Source of the DNA: Marinifilaceae bacterium
GTDB lineage: Bacteria > Bacteroidota > Bacteroidia > Bacteroidales > Marinifilaceae
NCBI GenBank assembly: GCA_017936285.1
Contig: JAGBFU010000054.1
Span: forward strand, 1 to 64,000
Reading direction: 5' to 3'
DNA: 64,000 nucleotides
Part shown: piece by piece, positions 43,612-53,577 of the stretch
How the letters are laid out: each line of letters begins with the position of its first letter
Numbering within the stretch: the stretch's first letter is position 1
The notes under the pieces: generated by a model
Told to the model about the DNA's origin: nothing
The model's database searches: none
Seen by the model: only the letters and a program-made list of their open reading frames with translations
Position numbers and translations under genes: made by a program

Positions 43612-44211
43612 ATGAGTAACTATTCTGACAAAGCGAAACAACTTGCCTCCGATATCCGTGGAGGTGATGTCAAGGCTTTTGAACTCTTTTACAGGATGGA
43701 GTTCAATAACCTTGTACACTTTGTCAATAGTTTTGTGCATAGTGTTGAGTTGGCTGAGGATTTGGCGCAAGAGACACTTTGTGCAGTCTGGGAGTGTCGC
43801 GACAGAATAGATAGCAATGGAAATTTACGAGCCTACACATACAGGATAGCGCGGAACAAAACATTGAATGTATTGAACTCTAAGGCTCTTTTTGCCGATT
43901 ATTCACGTCGTTCAGAGTTGAATGACGATATTATGGCTCTCGAGGATACCTCGCTCAATAATTTAATAGAGTCACTTGAACTGGCCAAACTGATTGAGAA
44001 TATATGGAGTAGTATTCCGGAGAGTGCGCGTGAGAGTTTTACATTAAGTCGTAATGAGGGGAAGAGCAACAAAGAGATTGCTAGAATACGAGGGTTGAGT
44101 ACGAAGGCAATAGAGTACCATATTCATATTTCACTGAATCTTTTCAGGAAAATGCTTAAAGATTTCTTTATCCTTTTAGGGGTAATAGGCAATCTGTTGT
44201 ATTATATATGA
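43612..44211 (+). CDS. ECF sigma factor of a SusCD locus
   Basis: A 199-aa extracytoplasmic-function sigma factor of the Bacteroidota Sus-associated type. Region 2: VKAFELFYRMEFNNLVHFVN, ELAEDLAQETLCAVWECRDR and LRAYTYRIARNKTLNVL. Region 4.2: SNKEIARIRGLSTKAIEYHI. The ATG at 43612 gives the normal start; an upstream TTG is in frame. The stop overlaps the FecR-type anti-sigma start. It should direct polymerase to the SusCD genes when the anti-sigma is released. Confidence 0.93.
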   Translation: MSNYSDKAKQLASDIRGGDVKAFELFYRMEFNNLVHFVNSFVHSVELAEDLAQETLCAVWECRDRIDSNGNLRAYTYRIARNKTLNVLNSKALFADYSRRSELNDDIMALEDTSLNNLIESLELAKLIENIWSSIPESARESFTLSRNEGKSNKEIARIRGLSTKAIEYHIHISLNLFRKMLKDFFILLGVIGNLLYYI

Positions 44212-45062
44212 TGGATAACTTGAATTTTGAAGAGCGAAATAGACGGGTCTTCGACTCTATGCCCAATACCCCCTATTTGGGAGAACTGCCACATCTCTCT
44301 AAAGGAGGTAGTGCGGTGTGGGGTGTTATTACCAAGGTAGCTGCTGTTTTGTCAATACCTTTGGCGCTCTATTTTTTCATCTCTTTGTTCACAGAGAGAG
44401 GAGAGGTTGTTACTGAAACGTCGCCTGAAATTTCAAATAGGATATATACGGTAGAGAATGGGGTAAAGGGTAAAGTTACTCTGCCCGATAGTACCGTTGT
44501 GTGGTTGAACTGTGGTACAACTTTGGCACTGAGTGATGATTTTCACATTCAACGCCAGGTAACTCTTTCAGGTGAGGCCTACTTCGATGTGACGGCAGAC
44601 AAGAATAATCCATTCTATATAAATACTGGTCAGGGGATTACGGTAAAGGTAACCGGAACAGAGTTTAACTTATGCTGTTATGATTATCAGACAGACGTAA
44701 AACTTTGCCTATTGGAAGGCTCTGTTGAATTGCTTAGCGGTGATGAGACTATCTACCGAATGAGGGAGCATGAGGAGGTGTCGATTCTCAATCGCAACGT
44801 TGCGCCTACGAAGGCCGAGACTGAGTTTAGGACTGCATGGATGAAGGGCAGACTCATTTTTGATAACACACCGATGGATGAGGTGATTAAGCGTCTGGAA
44901 AGATGGTATGGGCTTAAGATTTTTGTAGAGAACAATAATGTATATAAATCATCGTTTACCGGTGATTTTCAATCCGAATCGATTATTCAGGTCATGGAAC
45001 TGATGAAGATAACCTCGGCAGTCAATTACACAATTGACGGTAATGAGCTCCATATCTATTAA
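44208..45062 (+). CDS. FecR-type anti-sigma factor
   Basis: A 284-aa single-pass membrane protein: a short cytoplasmic part (1-38), TM about 39-62 (VWGVITKVAAVLSIPLALYF), then the periplasmic FecR domain (VKGKVTLPDSTVVWLNCGTT, then LSGEAYFDVTADKNNPFYI) and a C-terminal DUF4974-like part with MDEVIKRLERWYGLKIFVEN. It holds the ECF sigma factor and is expected to receive a signal from the STN domain of the SusC encoded next. It overlaps the sigma gene (two ATGs at 44208 and 44211). Confidence 0.93.
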   Translation: MMDNLNFEERNRRVFDSMPNTPYLGELPHLSKGGSAVWGVITKVAAVLSIPLALYFFISLFTERGEVVTETSPEISNRIYTVENGVKGKVTLPDSTVVWLNCGTTLALSDDFHIQRQVTLSGEAYFDVTADKNNPFYINTGQGITVKVTGTEFNLCCYDYQTDVKLCLLEGSVELLSGDETIYRMREHEEVSILNRNVAPTKAETEFRTAWMKGRLIFDNTPMDEVIKRLERWYGLKIFVENNNVYKSSFTGDFQSESIIQVMELMKITSAVNYTIDGNELHIY

Positions 45063-45123
45063 TTATTCACTTTTCTCTTTAGGGTAAAAGCCATTTTTCT
45101 TGTATTATAGAAAAATGGTGCTA

Positions 45124-48100
45124 ATGAAATATTTCCAGAAATTTAGATTAATACTCATAGCTCTTGCAATTCTGTGTTGCGGAGAGCTCTCTGCGCAGAG
45201 CAGAGGTATTTCGATCAATGCTCATAATATTGTATTGAGCGAGGTACTGAAGAGTATATCATCGCAGAGCGATTACAAGTTTGTCTATAACAACAATGTT
45301 GTTGATGTTAGTAAAAGAATTACTGCACAGATCGGTGATGCAGATATTGACTCTGTATTGAAGGCAGTTCTGTCGGGAACTGGTATCACCTATACCATCA
45401 TTGATAAGCAGATTGCCCTCTCTATAGAGCCAGTGAGCGTAGGGGATAGGGCAGACACGCTTGAAGTTGGATCGCGAAGTGTTCATGGTCGGGTTTTTGA
45501 TGGCAACGGGGAGGCATTGCCGGGAGTCACAATATTGATAAATGGAGCTGCAATAGGTGCAATTACCGATATTGATGGAACGTATGCGATTATTGTTCCT
45601 GATGACCCGGCGACTACACTACACTTTAACTATATGGGAATGAAACCTCAAATAAAGGCAATTGGCGATAGTGAGGAGTGTAATGTTGTACTTGAGATGG
45701 ATGAAAAACATCTTGCTCAGGTTGTAGTTACCGGATATCAAACCATATCTCGTGAAAGGTCGGCAGGCTCTTTCTCAAAAGTAGATGGTGCCGATATTCA
45801 GGACAGAGGTAATGCGCACGGAGATATTCTAAAGGCATTGGAGGGTGCAGTACCCGGTTTAAGTGTGAATACAACAGCCGAGGGAACCTCATATTTGATT
45901 CGAGGAGTAACATCAATCAACTCTTCACAGGAACCTTTGTATATAGTTGATGGAGTAAAGATGTCGCGCAGCCAGGTGAGCCGGATGGTAAATCCCAACG
46001 ATGTTGAGAATGTTACATTTCTGAAGGATGCAACGGCAGCTTCAATATGGGGAGCGCAGGCAGCTAACGGAGTTATTGTATTGACTACAAAGTCAGGCTC
46101 TTCACGTGGAGATCTGCACATTGAGTATAATGGCTCTTTCACCTTTAAGGGAATGCCCGATTATGGCTATATGGATATGATGTCGAGTGCCGATTTTATA
46201 AAGGTAGCACAAGAGGTATTTGATCCAGATACATATAGATGGAAAGATATAAATAATACAACATTCGGAAGTTCGACGAGTTTTCCTGTAATCTATCCTC
46301 ACGAGGATGCAATGTACCGTTTCTATAACGGCGAGATTTCGGCAACTGAGTGTAACGACATTCTGGACAGATTGAGCAGAAGTAATGGCAGGGAACAGTA
46401 TGAGAAGTACTTTATGAGTAACTCCTACCTTACAAACCACTCCTTGTCATTCTCTGGAGGAAGTGATAACAATAACTACTACTTGTCACTGGAGTATCAG
46501 CGAGAACAAGGCTCTTCGCAGAATATAGCCGATGAGTATAAGGTATATATGCGTGATATTCTTAATGTTACCAAGTGGCTGAAACTTGATTTGTCGCTTA
46601 ATGCCTTTTATGCAAAGCAGACAAGTCATTTATCATCAAGTGATGAGTATGGAGGAAACCATTTAACTTCACTGCCATATGCCACTTTCTTTGATGAGAA
46701 TGGGAACGAACTTTCGCACACCGGATATTTGATGAATTGTGATTTACAACGTGAAGTTGAGGCGGTTACGGGTTTCAGTCTGAATTATATGCCGGTATCT
46801 GATTGGCGTAAATCAATGGATAAGAGAAATACATATAGTGTCAGAGCAAATGCGGGTTTGACAATAGATATTTTCGATGGTCTTTCGTATGAAGGAAGAT
46901 TTCAATATATGATTGATAATTCTAAAAGTGAGCAGTTCTATCCCGGCGAAACATATAAGGTCAGACTCGACCGAGCATTTGCGACAGATAAAAACGGAGT
47001 GCAATATCTGCCATCATCGGGAGGTTACTTCACTATGGGGAATAGTTATGGTACAGCCTATACTGTGCGTAATCAACTGAGTTTTGACAAGGGTATAGAG
47101 AAGAATCAGACCCATCATGTTACAGCTCTTGCCGGTTTTGAGTTGAATAGCAATAAGAACTCTTCAAATGCATCTTTCCTGCGAGGTTATGATATGCAGA
47201 CTATGCAACATATCTCGTACGATGACTATAACTTATCCCAAACAGGAGTAAGGGATCCATTGCTGCCTATGATTGCTGCTGCGACAACCAATCAGTTTGA
47301 ACCTAATGATTATGAGCAGGGCGAGAGCGAGTATCGCTTTGTTTCGCTGTATGCCAATGGAGCCTATACATTAAATGACAAATATTCAGTAAATGCCAGT
47401 ATAAGAGTAGATCAGTCAAATCTTTTCGGTAGTGATCCAAGCGTGCAGTTTAAGCCGATCTGGTCGGTTGGAGCAATCTGGAATATGGCTCGTGAGAAGT
47501 TTATGGTATCGAAAGAGAAGATTGATCGTCTCAATCTGCGTTTGAGCTATGGTTTTGCAGGAAACTCTCCAAGACCGGGAGAGGGAGGCCCGTACGATAT
47601 TCTGACGTCACTCTCTGATCCACGGTACAATGAGTTTGGATTGGGATATGTGGTAACAACTCCAGCTAATGATAAACTTACCTGGGAGAAGACTCGCACT
47701 TGGAATTTGGGAGTTGATTTTTCTCTCTTTGGGAACAGATTCGGAGGTTCGTTAGACCTTTATGACAAACATACTACCAATCTTCTGGCGCAAACTCCGG
47801 TTGATCCAACAACTGGATTTACAACAGTATTGTCAAACGTAGGAACATTGAATAACCGTGGTATTGAGTTATCACTGAATAGTTTGAATATTGTGACTGA
47901 TTCATTTACCTGGAATACTCTGTTCAATATTACATATAACCATAATAAACTGGTAAGTATGTATGTCTCACCTCCCGACACCCCGTCAAGTATGGTTGGA
48001 TATGAGTATTGGGAGGATTATCCTTACGGAACTATTTTCGGATATCGATGGGCAGGTCTTGATCCCGCAGATGGAATGCCCCGTGTTTATGATTCTCAGA

Positions 48101-48678
48101 TGAATGCGGTCAGAAGTATCACGGATATAGATAATACTTCTGCAGTACCATATTTGGGAACAACAGTCCCTCCTCTTTTTGGTTCGTTTAGCAATATATT
48201 GAAATATAAAGGGTTGGAGTTGTCGTTTATGTTTATCTTTAATGCAGGTCATAAGCTTAGAAACGACATTAATACCCAATACACATATCGTTTGACAGGG
48301 GAGTTGCATAACGACTTTGCAAAACGTTGGAAGCGCCCGGGCGATGAACTGAAGACCGATGTCCCTGCATACTTTAAGCTGGATAATACCTCAATAAATG
48401 AATCGGACGTACTTAGTCTGTATAAGTATGCGGATATAAATGTGTTGAATGCCTCGTATATTAAGTTGCGCGACATCGCCCTCACTTATCATTTCCCTGA
48501 GAGTATTACCTCTGCGATACGGGCCGAGAACATGAGCGTACGAGTTCAAGCATCGAATCTTTGTATGATTGCATTGAATGGCGAGGGTATCGATCCGGAA
48601 GCTTTCTATCTCTCAGGTGGTAGCCGCGGAGAGCGTTACAACCCCTATTTTACATTTGGTTTAAATATTGGATTCTAA
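45124..48678 (+). CDS. SusC/RagA TonB-dependent transporter with STN domain
   Basis: About 1184 aa from the ATG at 45124 (45115 also possible). Signal peptide ending ELSAQS, STN signalling domain (about 25-105, with SEVLKSISSQSDYKFVYNNN), CarboxypepD-regulatory-like domain (VHGRVFDGNGEALPGVTILI), a plug domain (ALEGAVPGLSVN, then PLYIVDGVKM), and a 22-strand barrel ending NPYFTFGLNIGF. The STN domain is what couples substrate binding to FecR/ECF. It forms the outer-membrane channel with the SusD lipoprotein encoded 4 bp downstream. Substrate unknown: no glycosidase or polysaccharide lyase follows. Confidence 0.95.
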   Translation: MKYFQKFRLILIALAILCCGELSAQSRGISINAHNIVLSEVLKSISSQSDYKFVYNNNVVDVSKRITAQIGDADIDSVLKAVLSGTGITYTIIDKQIALSIEPVSVGDRADTLEVGSRSVHGRVFDGNGEALPGVTILINGAAIGAITDIDGTYAIIVPDDPATTLHFNYMGMKPQIKAIGDSEECNVVLEMDEKHLAQVVVTGYQTISRERSAGSFSKVDGADIQDRGNAHGDILKALEGAVPGLSVNTTAEGTSYLIRGVTSINSSQEPLYIVDGVKMSRSQVSRMVNPNDVENVTFLKDATAASIWGAQAANGVIVLTTKSGSSRGDLHIEYNGSFTFKGMPDYGYMDMMSSADFIKVAQEVFDPDTYRWKDINNTTFGSSTSFPVIYPHEDAMYRFYNGEISATECNDILDRLSRSNGREQYEKYFMSNSYLTNHSLSFSGGSDNNNYYLSLEYQREQGSSQNIADEYKVYMRDILNVTKWLKLDLSLNAFYAKQTSHLSSSDEYGGNHLTSLPYATFFDENGNELSHTGYLMNCDLQREVEAVTGFSLNYMPVSDWRKSMDKRNTYSVRANAGLTIDIFDGLSYEGRFQYMIDNSKSEQFYPGETYKVRLDRAFATDKNGVQYLPSSGGYFTMGNSYGTAYTVRNQLSFDKGIEKNQTHHVTALAGFELNSNKNSSNASFLRGYDMQTMQHISYDDYNLSQTGVRDPLLPMIAAATTNQFEPNDYEQGESEYRFVSLYANGAYTLNDKYSVNASIRVDQSNLFGSDPSVQFKPIWSVGAIWNMAREKFMVSKEKIDRLNLRLSYGFAGNSPRPGEGGPYDILTSLSDPRYNEFGLGYVVTTPANDKLTWEKTRTWNLGVDFSLFGNRFGGSLDLYDKHTTNLLAQTPVDPTTGFTTVLSNVGTLNNRGIELSLNSLNIVTDSFTWNTLFNITYNHNKLVSMYVSPPDTPSSMVGYEYWEDYPYGTIFGYRWAGLDPADGMPRVYDSQMNAVRSITDIDNTSAVPYLGTTVPPLFGSFSNILKYKGLELSFMFIFNAGHKLRNDINTQYTYRLTGELHNDFAKRWKRPGDELKTDVPAYFKLDNTSINESDVLSLYKYADINVLNASYIKLRDIALTYHFPESITSAIRAENMSVRVQASNLCMIALNGEGIDPEAFYLSGGSRGERYNPYFTFGLNIGF

Positions 48679-48682
48679 GAGT

Positions 48683-50095
48683 ATGAAGAGTATATTACAT
48701 ATCACACTTATAGCAGGAATATTGCTACTCGCCGGGTGCGAGGATTATCTTGATGTAAAGCCTCGTGGTTACGATGTGGCTGAAAAGGTTGCTCATTACG
48801 AAGGTTTGCTATATGGAACCGAGACTATTATGTTGAACGAAGTCTTTCCGTATATGTGTTTTGAGTGGGAAACCAATAGTGAAGCGTATGAGAATATCTA
48901 TTCGTTGATGGGTGCTGACGTTACCAATGCCTACAAGTGGGAGGAGCATATTTTCCGTCCCGATGAGAATTGCGGAGAGTGGAATCACTTTGCAGGACTA
49001 CTATATCCGATAAATGTTGTAGCAAATGGAGTGATGGATGCTATTGATGGAACTCCCGAGCAGAAGAGGGCGTTATATGCCGAGGCAAGAGTATTGCGAG
49101 CATATATGACATTTATGATGGCGCAGTTCTTTGGAGAGCCTTATAATGCTGCAAAGGCCGAGACCTCGCTCAGTGTTCCTATAATTACAAAAGCTGCAAC
49201 AGTGGGTAATGACTTCACTCGTCGCACGATGAAGGAAGTGTATAATTTCGTTATTACTGAAATGACCCAGGCTATCCCGGATATTCCAATAAGAAAAGAG
49301 CACCATCTGAGAGCATTTTCTGTAACGGCGAATGCAATGTTGGGAAGAGTGTACTGGACTATGGGCGATTATGAGAATGCTGTTAAATCTCTTGGTACAG
49401 CAATGGAGCAGTTGTCATTGGCAGGGTGTGGATTGCTTGATTACAATGCAATGGAGGTAGAGGGTGAAATTGCCTATCCGGTTGATGATTTGTTGAATCC
49501 CGAGTTGGTTTACAATGTTGAGTCGATGTCAAATATATGGTCATCAATGTATCCTTCGTATTATGGATCGGTACTACTCTATTTAAAACGGGATCTATTG
49601 AAGAGTCATTACACAAAATCGGATCTACGTTTATGTTTTATCTCGGGGTTGGAATCGGGGGTAACTGCCTATAAGAAGTTTAACAATACCGATACCTACT
49701 ACATAAATCTCTCAAAGTTTGTAGGGAATATTGGTATAACCGTTCCTGATTTATACCTAATGTATTGTGAGTCACTTGCACGAACCGGGGAGTATGATAC
49801 AGCCCGTGCTCTATTGGAGGAGTTACGAAGAACCAGAATCTCGGGCGATGATTATACTGTTGATGCGGCAGATGGCGATGAACTTATCAAATTTATTGTT
49901 GCCGAAAGAGTGCGTGAGTTTGTAGGGTATGGTAATCTGTGGTTTGATATGCGTCGTTTATGGAGTGATCCTCTATTTGAGTTTATGAAAGAGTTTTATA
50001 CCCATACCGACGGAGAGCAGATATACACTCTTTCCGAGGAGCGTCTAACTATGAATATACCGCCACAAATAACATCGTGGCATCCGGAATATTGA
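48683..50095 (+). CDS. SusD/RagB-family outer-membrane lipoprotein
   Basis: A 470-aa surface lipoprotein with signal peptide and lipobox ILLLAGCEDYLDVKP (Cys about 19), the usual SusD start. The helical TPR part carries RALYAEARVLRAYMTFMMAQ and the C-terminus VAERVREFVGYGNLWFDMRR, both typical. It forms the lid of the SusC channel and gives ligand capture. The ATG at 48683 is used; an in-frame TTG upstream overlaps susC. Confidence 0.94.
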   Translation: MKSILHITLIAGILLLAGCEDYLDVKPRGYDVAEKVAHYEGLLYGTETIMLNEVFPYMCFEWETNSEAYENIYSLMGADVTNAYKWEEHIFRPDENCGEWNHFAGLLYPINVVANGVMDAIDGTPEQKRALYAEARVLRAYMTFMMAQFFGEPYNAAKAETSLSVPIITKAATVGNDFTRRTMKEVYNFVITEMTQAIPDIPIRKEHHLRAFSVTANAMLGRVYWTMGDYENAVKSLGTAMEQLSLAGCGLLDYNAMEVEGEIAYPVDDLLNPELVYNVESMSNIWSSMYPSYYGSVLLYLKRDLLKSHYTKSDLRLCFISGLESGVTAYKKFNNTDTYYINLSKFVGNIGITVPDLYLMYCESLARTGEYDTARALLEELRRTRISGDDYTVDAADGDELIKFIVAERVREFVGYGNLWFDMRRLWSDPLFEFMKEFYTHTDGEQIYTLSEERLTMNIPPQITSWHPEY

Positions 50096-50125
50096 TTGAT
50101 AAAACCAAATTTAAATTAATGAGTT

Positions 50126-51448
50126 ATGAGAAAATTTATCTCTTTGATGTGTTGTGCATTGGCAATGACCTTTGCCTTCACTGCGTGTAGCGATGATGAC
50201 ACCAAAGTTACACCTGAAATTTCTGCAAGACCGACAGCAGTTACATTCTCTGCCGATGGCGAGACGAAGAGCATTGCTGTTACAAGTAATGTAGCCTGGA
50301 CCTATGTAAATGATGCAGAGTGGTTGACTATTACCAAGGGCGAGGGAGAGTTGACAATTGTTGCAGAGGCTAACACTGCACTTGAGCCACGTACTACAAC
50401 AATCACTTTGAATGCTGACGAGGCAACCTGTACAATAGAGGTGACTCAGGAGAAGGGTTCTAAGTATCCTGGTTATACAGAGCTTCCAACACTCTATGCA
50501 CTCTATTCAGGTACAATGTATCAGATGTTTATGCCTGATTGTGAGGGAGGTTCAGGAATTATCGAATTGACATCAGAGGATGAGAGAACATCTATCTCTA
50601 TAGAGTACTTTACAACTCCATTTGGAACCGAGGAGGAGTTGGTAGTTGAAGAGGGAACTTACACTAAGGGTGATGCATACGAGGCATTCCCTGAGATGGC
50701 TCTACAGGGAACACCAATGACATATGTTTCAGGAGGTAGCTATGTATTGAGCGACGAAGAGGGTGATGAGGAGTTTGCAGGCGGAACAACTATTTCATTC
50801 ACTACCGGCGATGTTACCGAGGATGTATATTGCGTTGACGGAACATTCTCAATCACAGCAAATGAGGATGGAACATACTTGATTAAGACCGACTTCAAGG
50901 ATGCCGAAGGTAACGAGTACAAATACTACTACGAGGGAGAGTTTGTGTATGACACAGAGGGTGCTGTGTTCCCAAATGCTGAGGTTCAGGATCCTTCTGT
51001 TGTAGAGAGTGCAATGATAACTTACAATGGAGATAGCGGATTCGGAACAACCTCTATGACTCTGATGTTGACCTCTACTTCTGGTGCAACAACAAATATT
51101 ACCTATTATATTCCGACTACAACTTTTGAGGCAATTACCGACTATACAGCGACAATGGTATCTCCGGAGGGTGACAATACCGGTGCTGTCAATACATTGG
51201 ATAAAGGTTCTATGCTAGAGATGGAGGGATTTAGTTTCCCGATGGGTACATATATTATGTTCGGTTTTGGCGACTACTTTGTAGCAGATGGAGCTTCAAC
51301 TGCTCTTATAGCAAAAGAAGAGGGTGCTGAAACCTATACCGTAATTGCTAACTTAAGCAATATAGATGAGGAGAATTATATCCTTATGGGTACAGGTTTG
51401 ACTATAGAGATTATTGATGGAACTGCATACGATGATGAGGAGTGGTAA
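50126..51448 (+). CDS. BACON-domain lipoprotein
   Basis: A 440-aa lipoprotein with lipobox TFAFTACSDDD (Cys about 21) followed by one BACON domain (about 37-113: VTFSADGETKSIAVTSNVAW, then EWLTITKGEGE, then ATCTIEVTQEKG). The remaining about 320 residues are acidic, beta-rich and unrecognised. BACON modules occur in surface proteins of gut Bacteroidota and are thought to bind glycans or act as spacers. In this operon it is probably the surface-exposed accessory binding protein. Its last codons overlap the next gene. Confidence 0.85.
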   Translation: MRKFISLMCCALAMTFAFTACSDDDTKVTPEISARPTAVTFSADGETKSIAVTSNVAWTYVNDAEWLTITKGEGELTIVAEANTALEPRTTTITLNADEATCTIEVTQEKGSKYPGYTELPTLYALYSGTMYQMFMPDCEGGSGIIELTSEDERTSISIEYFTTPFGTEEELVVEEGTYTKGDAYEAFPEMALQGTPMTYVSGGSYVLSDEEGDEEFAGGTTISFTTGDVTEDVYCVDGTFSITANEDGTYLIKTDFKDAEGNEYKYYYEGEFVYDTEGAVFPNAEVQDPSVVESAMITYNGDSGFGTTSMTLMLTSTSGATTNITYYIPTTTFEAITDYTATMVSPEGDNTGAVNTLDKGSMLEMEGFSFPMGTYIMFGFGDYFVADGASTALIAKEEGAETYTVIANLSNIDEENYILMGTGLTIEIIDGTAYDDEEW

Positions 51449-52787
51449 TTTCATTCTTGTACTCTTCCTGTCGCTGCTATTCGCGTGCAGTGACGGGAAG
51501 ACCCATTTTGAGGGAAAAATTTTAGGATACAATGGTGAGATTTGTGGATTCTTTTTTATGAATCCCGGAGGTGAGCCGTTTGAGATTCAATTCCCTGTAA
51601 ATGAAGATGGAACTTTTGATGCAGAGTTGGACTTTGCCCAATCGGAGTACGATGCCCGCCTCTTTATCGACAAATTCATGTTCTGTACAAGTATTGAGAA
51701 GGGTACAAAACATGTTGCAGAGTTTGATATTCGTGAAGAGGGTGTAGAGACCAATTTCAAGTTTACCGGAAATATGGCTGAAGAGAATGCCTTTACTTGT
51801 GATTTCTGGAACAATTTCGGATTCCCATACTCATTCTTCGAGAAGGCAAACAATGTAGGCTCATTCGAGACATATAGTGGCTATATCAAGGGGTTGGCCG
51901 ATGGTTATCGTAAAACTATGAGTGCAACCGGGAACAAGCCATTTATCAATTTCTATGAGGCAAAATTGGTTGAAAGGGAGTTGATATATAACTATTTGTA
52001 TCCTTACCTCTATTTAAGGGATAATGGAGTTGTTCCGACCGATGCAGCTTATGATCAATTTATTGCCGAGAATAAGTTGGCAGAATATAGCGATGAGGAG
52101 TTTACCGCTATTATGAGTATGCTTATCTCTTGCGTTGCGACAATGGATGTAGATATGCTTCAAATGATGAAGATTGCCGAGAAGACAACAGCCAATGTTG
52201 ATTGGAACAGTTATCTTATGACTTCATTGTTGATGAATAGATTAAAACTTATGGGGCCAAACGGTCTTGACGAGGCTTATAAGTACTACCGTTCTGTTGT
52301 AACCAATGAGAACTACTACAATCAGATTGCTGCCGATTACGAGGCTGCAAGCAAGTTGGCTATAGGTGCTCCAGCTCCGGAGATTGAGTTTGTTGATGCA
52401 AACGGCAAAAAGTTCTCTCTTGCAGATTTGAAGGGCAGAGCATTGTATATCGATTTCTGGGCTTCATGGTGTGGGCCTTGTCGTGAGGAGATTCCTCACC
52501 TTGCAAAACTTGTAGAGGAGGTTGGAAACAACGATCCTGATATTCTTTGCGTAAGTATCTCTATCGATGATAGCGAGGTTCCATGGAAGAAACTTATCGA
52601 AAAAGATAAGCCGGCTTGGCCGCAATATCTGGCTACCGAGGCTGGTCAGAAGAGTATTTCCGAGGATTACCAAATCAGCGGTATTCCACGTTTCATTCTT
52701 ATCGATAAGAGTGGTAAGATTATTACTGTAAATGCTCCACGTCCATCACAGTTGGATAAAGCATCGCTCAAAGCCTTGCTTAAATAG
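51435..52787 (+). CDS. TlpA/ResA-like thioredoxin-fold lipoprotein
   Basis: A 450-aa lipoprotein: signal peptide with lipobox LSLLFACSDG (Cys about 18), an N-terminal beta-rich DUF4369-like domain, a helical linker (about 170-310), and a C-terminal AhpC/TlpA redoxin domain (about 315-450) with active site WASWCGPCREEIPHL and cis-Pro in SGIPRFILID. Probably a periplasmic-side thiol-disulfide protein. The start (51435; 51432 also possible) overlaps the BACON gene, so it is translationally coupled and the last gene of the locus. Confidence 0.87.
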   Translation: MRSGNFILVLFLSLLFACSDGKTHFEGKILGYNGEICGFFFMNPGGEPFEIQFPVNEDGTFDAELDFAQSEYDARLFIDKFMFCTSIEKGTKHVAEFDIREEGVETNFKFTGNMAEENAFTCDFWNNFGFPYSFFEKANNVGSFETYSGYIKGLADGYRKTMSATGNKPFINFYEAKLVERELIYNYLYPYLYLRDNGVVPTDAAYDQFIAENKLAEYSDEEFTAIMSMLISCVATMDVDMLQMMKIAEKTTANVDWNSYLMTSLLMNRLKLMGPNGLDEAYKYYRSVVTNENYYNQIAADYEAASKLAIGAPAPEIEFVDANGKKFSLADLKGRALYIDFWASWCGPCREEIPHLAKLVEEVGNNDPDILCVSISIDDSEVPWKKLIEKDKPAWPQYLATEAGQKSISEDYQISGIPRFILIDKSGKIITVNAPRPSQLDKASLKALLK

Positions 52788-52873
52788 GATTTAAGTTAAC
52801 TATATGCGACAAAAAAAAGAAGCTCTCTAACAAGGCCTAAAAACAGCACTTGTTATACAACTTCTCAAATCAA

Positions 52874-52902
52874 GGGGTGTCTGACGTTGCGTTAGACACC
52901 CC
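52874..52902. terminator. Terminator after the SusCD operon
   Basis: A 9-bp GC-rich stem (GGGGTGTCT 52874-52882 with AGACACCCC 52894-52902), extendable with ACG/CGT inside, followed by TGGTTTTATTTT. It lies between converging genes and can serve both. Confidence 0.8.
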
Positions 52903-52925
52903 TGGTTTTATTTTGTGACTTGTTG

Positions 52926-53549
52926 CTATTCTACGCCGAAAATAACCAATCCTACCCCAAAGGTAAATTGTGATATTTCAGGAATGCGACCATCGGCTGC
53001 CTGAGTTGCGTAAACATATTTGGCTCCAACATTCACTCCAATCACACTGCTGGCATTTATTGTAACTCCTACTTCAGGGCTCATCGCAAATTGCCATCGA
53101 GAGATGTCTGAACGAAGCTGGCCTACCTCTGTGCGCTTCTCGCACCAGCTTGTTCCAACTCCCATCCCAACGTATGGACGGAACAGGGCCATATTGTTAC
53201 AGAAAGAGTATCTTGCCTGAGCAAGCATAGGAACGAAGTTGACATATCTGTACTGATTGCCGGTGATTGTGTAGATGTTATTATCGTTTTTGAATTTAAA
53301 CTTTCCGGTAATATCATTGAAGTCATTGTAGTATGTATTCCAGGATACGTCAATACCTAATGATAGATGCTCCTCCTGATCAACAAAGTAGTGGTAGTTG
53401 ATTCCGAATCCACGGAAACTGGCTTTGTCAATAAAGTTTTTGACGCTTCCGGTTGGAATGCTCATCTGATAATTCATGCTAAGGTTTTGTGCCTTGCTTA
53501 TGCCAACTGCGCCAATAAGGCAGAGTAGCATGATAAATATCTTTTTCAT
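52926..53549 (-). CDS. Outer-membrane beta-barrel protein
   Basis: A 207-aa protein with a signal peptide (about 1-20, ending GISKA) and alternating hydrophobic strands through the rest (MNYQMSIPTGSVKNFIDKAS; FRPYVGMGVGTSW; FAMSPEVGVTINASSVIGVN), ending FTFGVGLVIFG. This is the pattern of small 8-stranded PorT/OmpA-like barrels. A role beyond a structural or adhesion-related envelope protein cannot be assigned. Downstream of the DUF4136 gene on the same strand (28-bp gap), probably one operon. Confidence 0.78.
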   Translation of the reverse strand: MKKIFIMLLCLIGAVGISKAQNLSMNYQMSIPTGSVKNFIDKASFRGFGINYHYFVDQEEHLSLGIDVSWNTYYNDFNDITGKFKFKNDNNIYTITGNQYRYVNFVPMLAQARYSFCNNMALFRPYVGMGVGTSWCEKRTEVGQLRSDISRWQFAMSPEVGVTINASSVIGVNVGAKYVYATQAADGRIPEISQFTFGVGLVIFGVE

Positions 53550-53577
53550 GTTATAATCTGTTGGTTAGAGTTTTGGG

